The position numbers and the translations under genes are program-made. From NCBI RefSeq assembly GCF_963662255.1, contig NC_085047.1:53318006-53382005 (forward strand): DNA of 64,000 nucleotides, read 5' to 3'. Below, piece by piece: positions 61,701-64,000 of the stretch. This DNA is from Cinclus cinclus (taxonomy: Eukaryota > Chordata > Aves > Passeriformes > Cinclidae). The number at the start of each line of letters is the position of its first letter. The stretch's first letter is position 1. Below the pieces are notes generated by a model. The model worked only from the letters and a program-made list of their open reading frames with translations. It did not search any database and had not been told where the DNA came from.

Positions 61701-64000
61701 CCCTATTACACTGAAGTACATTTTCAGAAAAGGAAAAAAACCTTGCAAACCTTTTGTAAGTTCTTTTGATACATTTTCATAGTAATAAAGTTAAGTCTGA
61801 TCATGTAGATAACATCAACAATAAAAAAATAGAGGAGCTGAAGCAATGAAAGATGAAACTATACAAGAGACTGTGCAAAGGTCAACATAAATTTTTGTGC
61901 ACCTGTGATGCAGGGAGCATTATGGCACCTAAGTAAGGTCAGACAGGTAAGTACAAGAAAGGTTTTGTGTGAATTAATTGAAATTTTCCACAGGCAATTT
62001 TCTTTGTCAACATGGGCATAATTCATGATGCAATCAAAAAAAATCACTGGTTAGGAAAAGCAAACCCCGCAAAATCACTGGCAGACAATTTTTTTTTATC
62101 CATTTGGTAATCAATAGAAGGTAAAAATAATCATGTTTCTTCTTCTTCTCCACTTAAAACCTAATCTACTGAGCTTTATTCTCTAATTCAGAAGCTCTGT
62201 CTGAAAATAATATTGTTAGAAGTTTTAATTGTATCATTTTTTTTGAGACTGCAAATCCAAAACTACTTCAGAAGAGAAAACTGCTTTAAAACAGGCTATT
62301 CTGGATTATAAAAGATAAAGGGCATAAAATCTACTCTACCATCTAATCCACTAGTTTCGCTGAGTTATTTGTGCTTATACAGGTCGTGAATTTTATGAGT
62401 TTACACAGTACTGAAAATTCATTAAAGCAGAGAATGAATTTCTGGCTTATCAGTACCTTGCAAGCAGCCTACCATAAACACTGTCCTAAATTTGAGAGAG
62501 TCACCGTTCAGTGATCAAGCTGTACAGATGGCCAGCTAAATCTCATGGCACAGCTTGCAATCTCTGGCCAAAAATGCAGTCATAAAAAACTGCTTCCAGA
62601 CAAACTGAATTTTTGATATTGAAAAGGGATATATTCTTTTTCATTATTAAACTTCATTTCATGGAGTTCACATGGTTAAATATTCACTTGACATTACCAA
62701 GTATATGAACAAAGTCTCTATCCATTCTAAAGCAGTGGTTAAATTTTAGAAAATGTAGTATGAAAAACACATAGTCCAGGGTGAATGTATTCAAATGCAT
62801 TTCTTTTAATATTTCAGAGAAATTCTTTCCAGACTTACAAGGACTGGATCTCGTCTTTGCTTTTTTCATTTCTTTGTACTTTATTTGGATATTTGTGTAT
62901 GTGAGTTTCAATAATGTTATTATGTTTTACTGTGAGTCATCTGAGAAATAACAACATTTACGTGTTTTCCAGCTTTTACAATGTCAGATTTTGAAAAATA
63001 ACTAGCCAGTGTTCTCAAATTCCTGTAATTAGATCACTGTCAGATGTAGATTGTTCATGTTTGTATGTTTAGATTAACATGCATTTTTGAGAAAGATGTA
63101 AAAGAAAAATTAACTATTTGTACAGGCACAAAATCTCAAAGTTCTAGAACCAGAAATACAAGTAGTTCTGGGACACTTTGTCAATCACAATTTTTTGGTA
63201 ATATTTCTAAATTGCCATATATTTTTCTGCAGGTTTGTTCAGTTTATTTTCACAATTTTCAAGTGTCAAAGATTCTTCTCTACAGAGAAATAAGGTGAAT
63301 CCAAGTCCAATGAGTGCTGGTCATTACATTTTTCTTTTCCTTCAGGTCATAAATCCATCATTTGATCAGTTGTTCTACTTGCATTTCCTCTCATCTATCT
63401 GAAGCAAACTCAGAATCAAAAAACTTTCCAAAAAACTAAAATAATTTCCTACTCTTCACATGCAACAGGAATCCCATCCCAGGGAAGGACTTTTCAGAGT
63501 GGAAAAAAAACCCGCAGAGATGATAATGATTACTTCTTTACCCCTTTCTTTAGAGGTAACCTAGGTAAGCCCTTCAAAAACCTTCTCCTCACTCCACTTA
63601 ACCAGCATCCAGGTCCATGATACCACCCCTGTGACCTGAAAAATTGATTTAATCTCCTTCTTCCCCCTGGACTCTAAAACACCTGAAAGACATGAATGGA
63701 GTAGACTGAGTGACAATTTTTGTGAGTTTTCAGAGAAACCACTTTAAAATCACAGGTTAAAAAAGTGTTGAACTAGCAACCGTAAGAGTGAGACAAAGAT
63801 GAATACAGAGCCAATTAAGGCCTGAACAAAACAGATAAGAACATCAAAAAGCATCTTTCTCCTCAGACTAGCATTTGATGCAATGAGGCTCATTTTCAAA
63901 GCAGCACACAAGCATTAATTATTTCTCACAATGCACCAGTGAGATAAAAAAAAATCACTGAATTCTAGCCAAAAAATAATAAGCAAGAGAAAGACTTTTA

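Larger units (their letters stand above)
50766..64000. other. Long gene-free AT-rich stretch with a few exon-like patches
   Basis: No dispersed repeat recognised over about 13 kb, unlike the CR1-dotted first 50 kb. Patches of note are 54558-55040 (palindromes, TATA-like motif, overlapping frames), 58651-58788 (acceptor plus hydrophobic frame) and 60890-61260 (GC-richer patch followed by two AATAAA). All other open frames look like chance frames. Confidence 0.45.

Overview
The window reads as vertebrate nuclear DNA from a bird, most likely a songbird. It is AT-rich and CpG-poor, has short scattered open frames, and carries about a dozen CR1 LINE fragments. Most of these keep the CR1 3' untranslated region and the ATTCTATG-type tail typical of avian CR1. 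One element (49160-49292, minus strand) joins a CR1-like tail to a body resembling tRNA-Ile, the architecture known from the finch SINE TguSINE1; this is the best taxonomic pointer. No bacterial-type operon, CRISPR array, rRNA or functional tRNA gene is visible.

There is no complete, recognisable protein-coding gene. The DNA looks like a gene desert or long introns. Almost all of the short open frames appear to be chance frames or frames inside CR1 copies and simple repeats. The first ~125 bases could be the end of a 3' UTR of a plus-strand gene, with AATAAA at 98-103.

Layout: 1-5 kb unique DNA with one antisense CR1; 5.1-5.55 kb sense CR1; 10.05-10.59 kb antisense CR1 reverse-transcriptase fragment; 12.57 kb sense CR1; 15.34 kb antisense CR1 of a different subfamily; 16.76 kb short CR1 tail; 21.2-22.2 kb GC-richer island with two overlapping ATG frames; 22.7 kb antisense CR1 beside a GGAA microsatellite with three TTCCAGGAA interruptions; 28.3 kb the most intact sense CR1 3' region; 32.5 and 33.3 kb two CR1s in opposite directions; 35.5-36.1 kb a much older antisense CR1/L3-like relic; 38.0 kb a compound ATT/AGT trinucleotide repeat; 39.5 kb old antisense CR1; 41.9-42.65 kb the longest open frame of the window; 47.5-47.8 kb an exon-like minus-strand frame; 49.2 kb the tRNA-like SINE; 50.2-50.8 kb an internally deleted sense CR1; 50.8-64 kb unique DNA with a palindrome/TATA/ORF cluster at 54.55-55.04 kb.

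The repeats show several CR1 subfamilies of different apparent age in both orientations, as expected from avian LINE history. The exon-like candidates (34.5, 47.5, 54.6 and 58.65 kb) were read by eye only; all could be chance. I found no convincing new biological system. The items most worth checking are the 47.5 kb frame, the 42 kb frame and the palindrome cluster at 54.6 kb.
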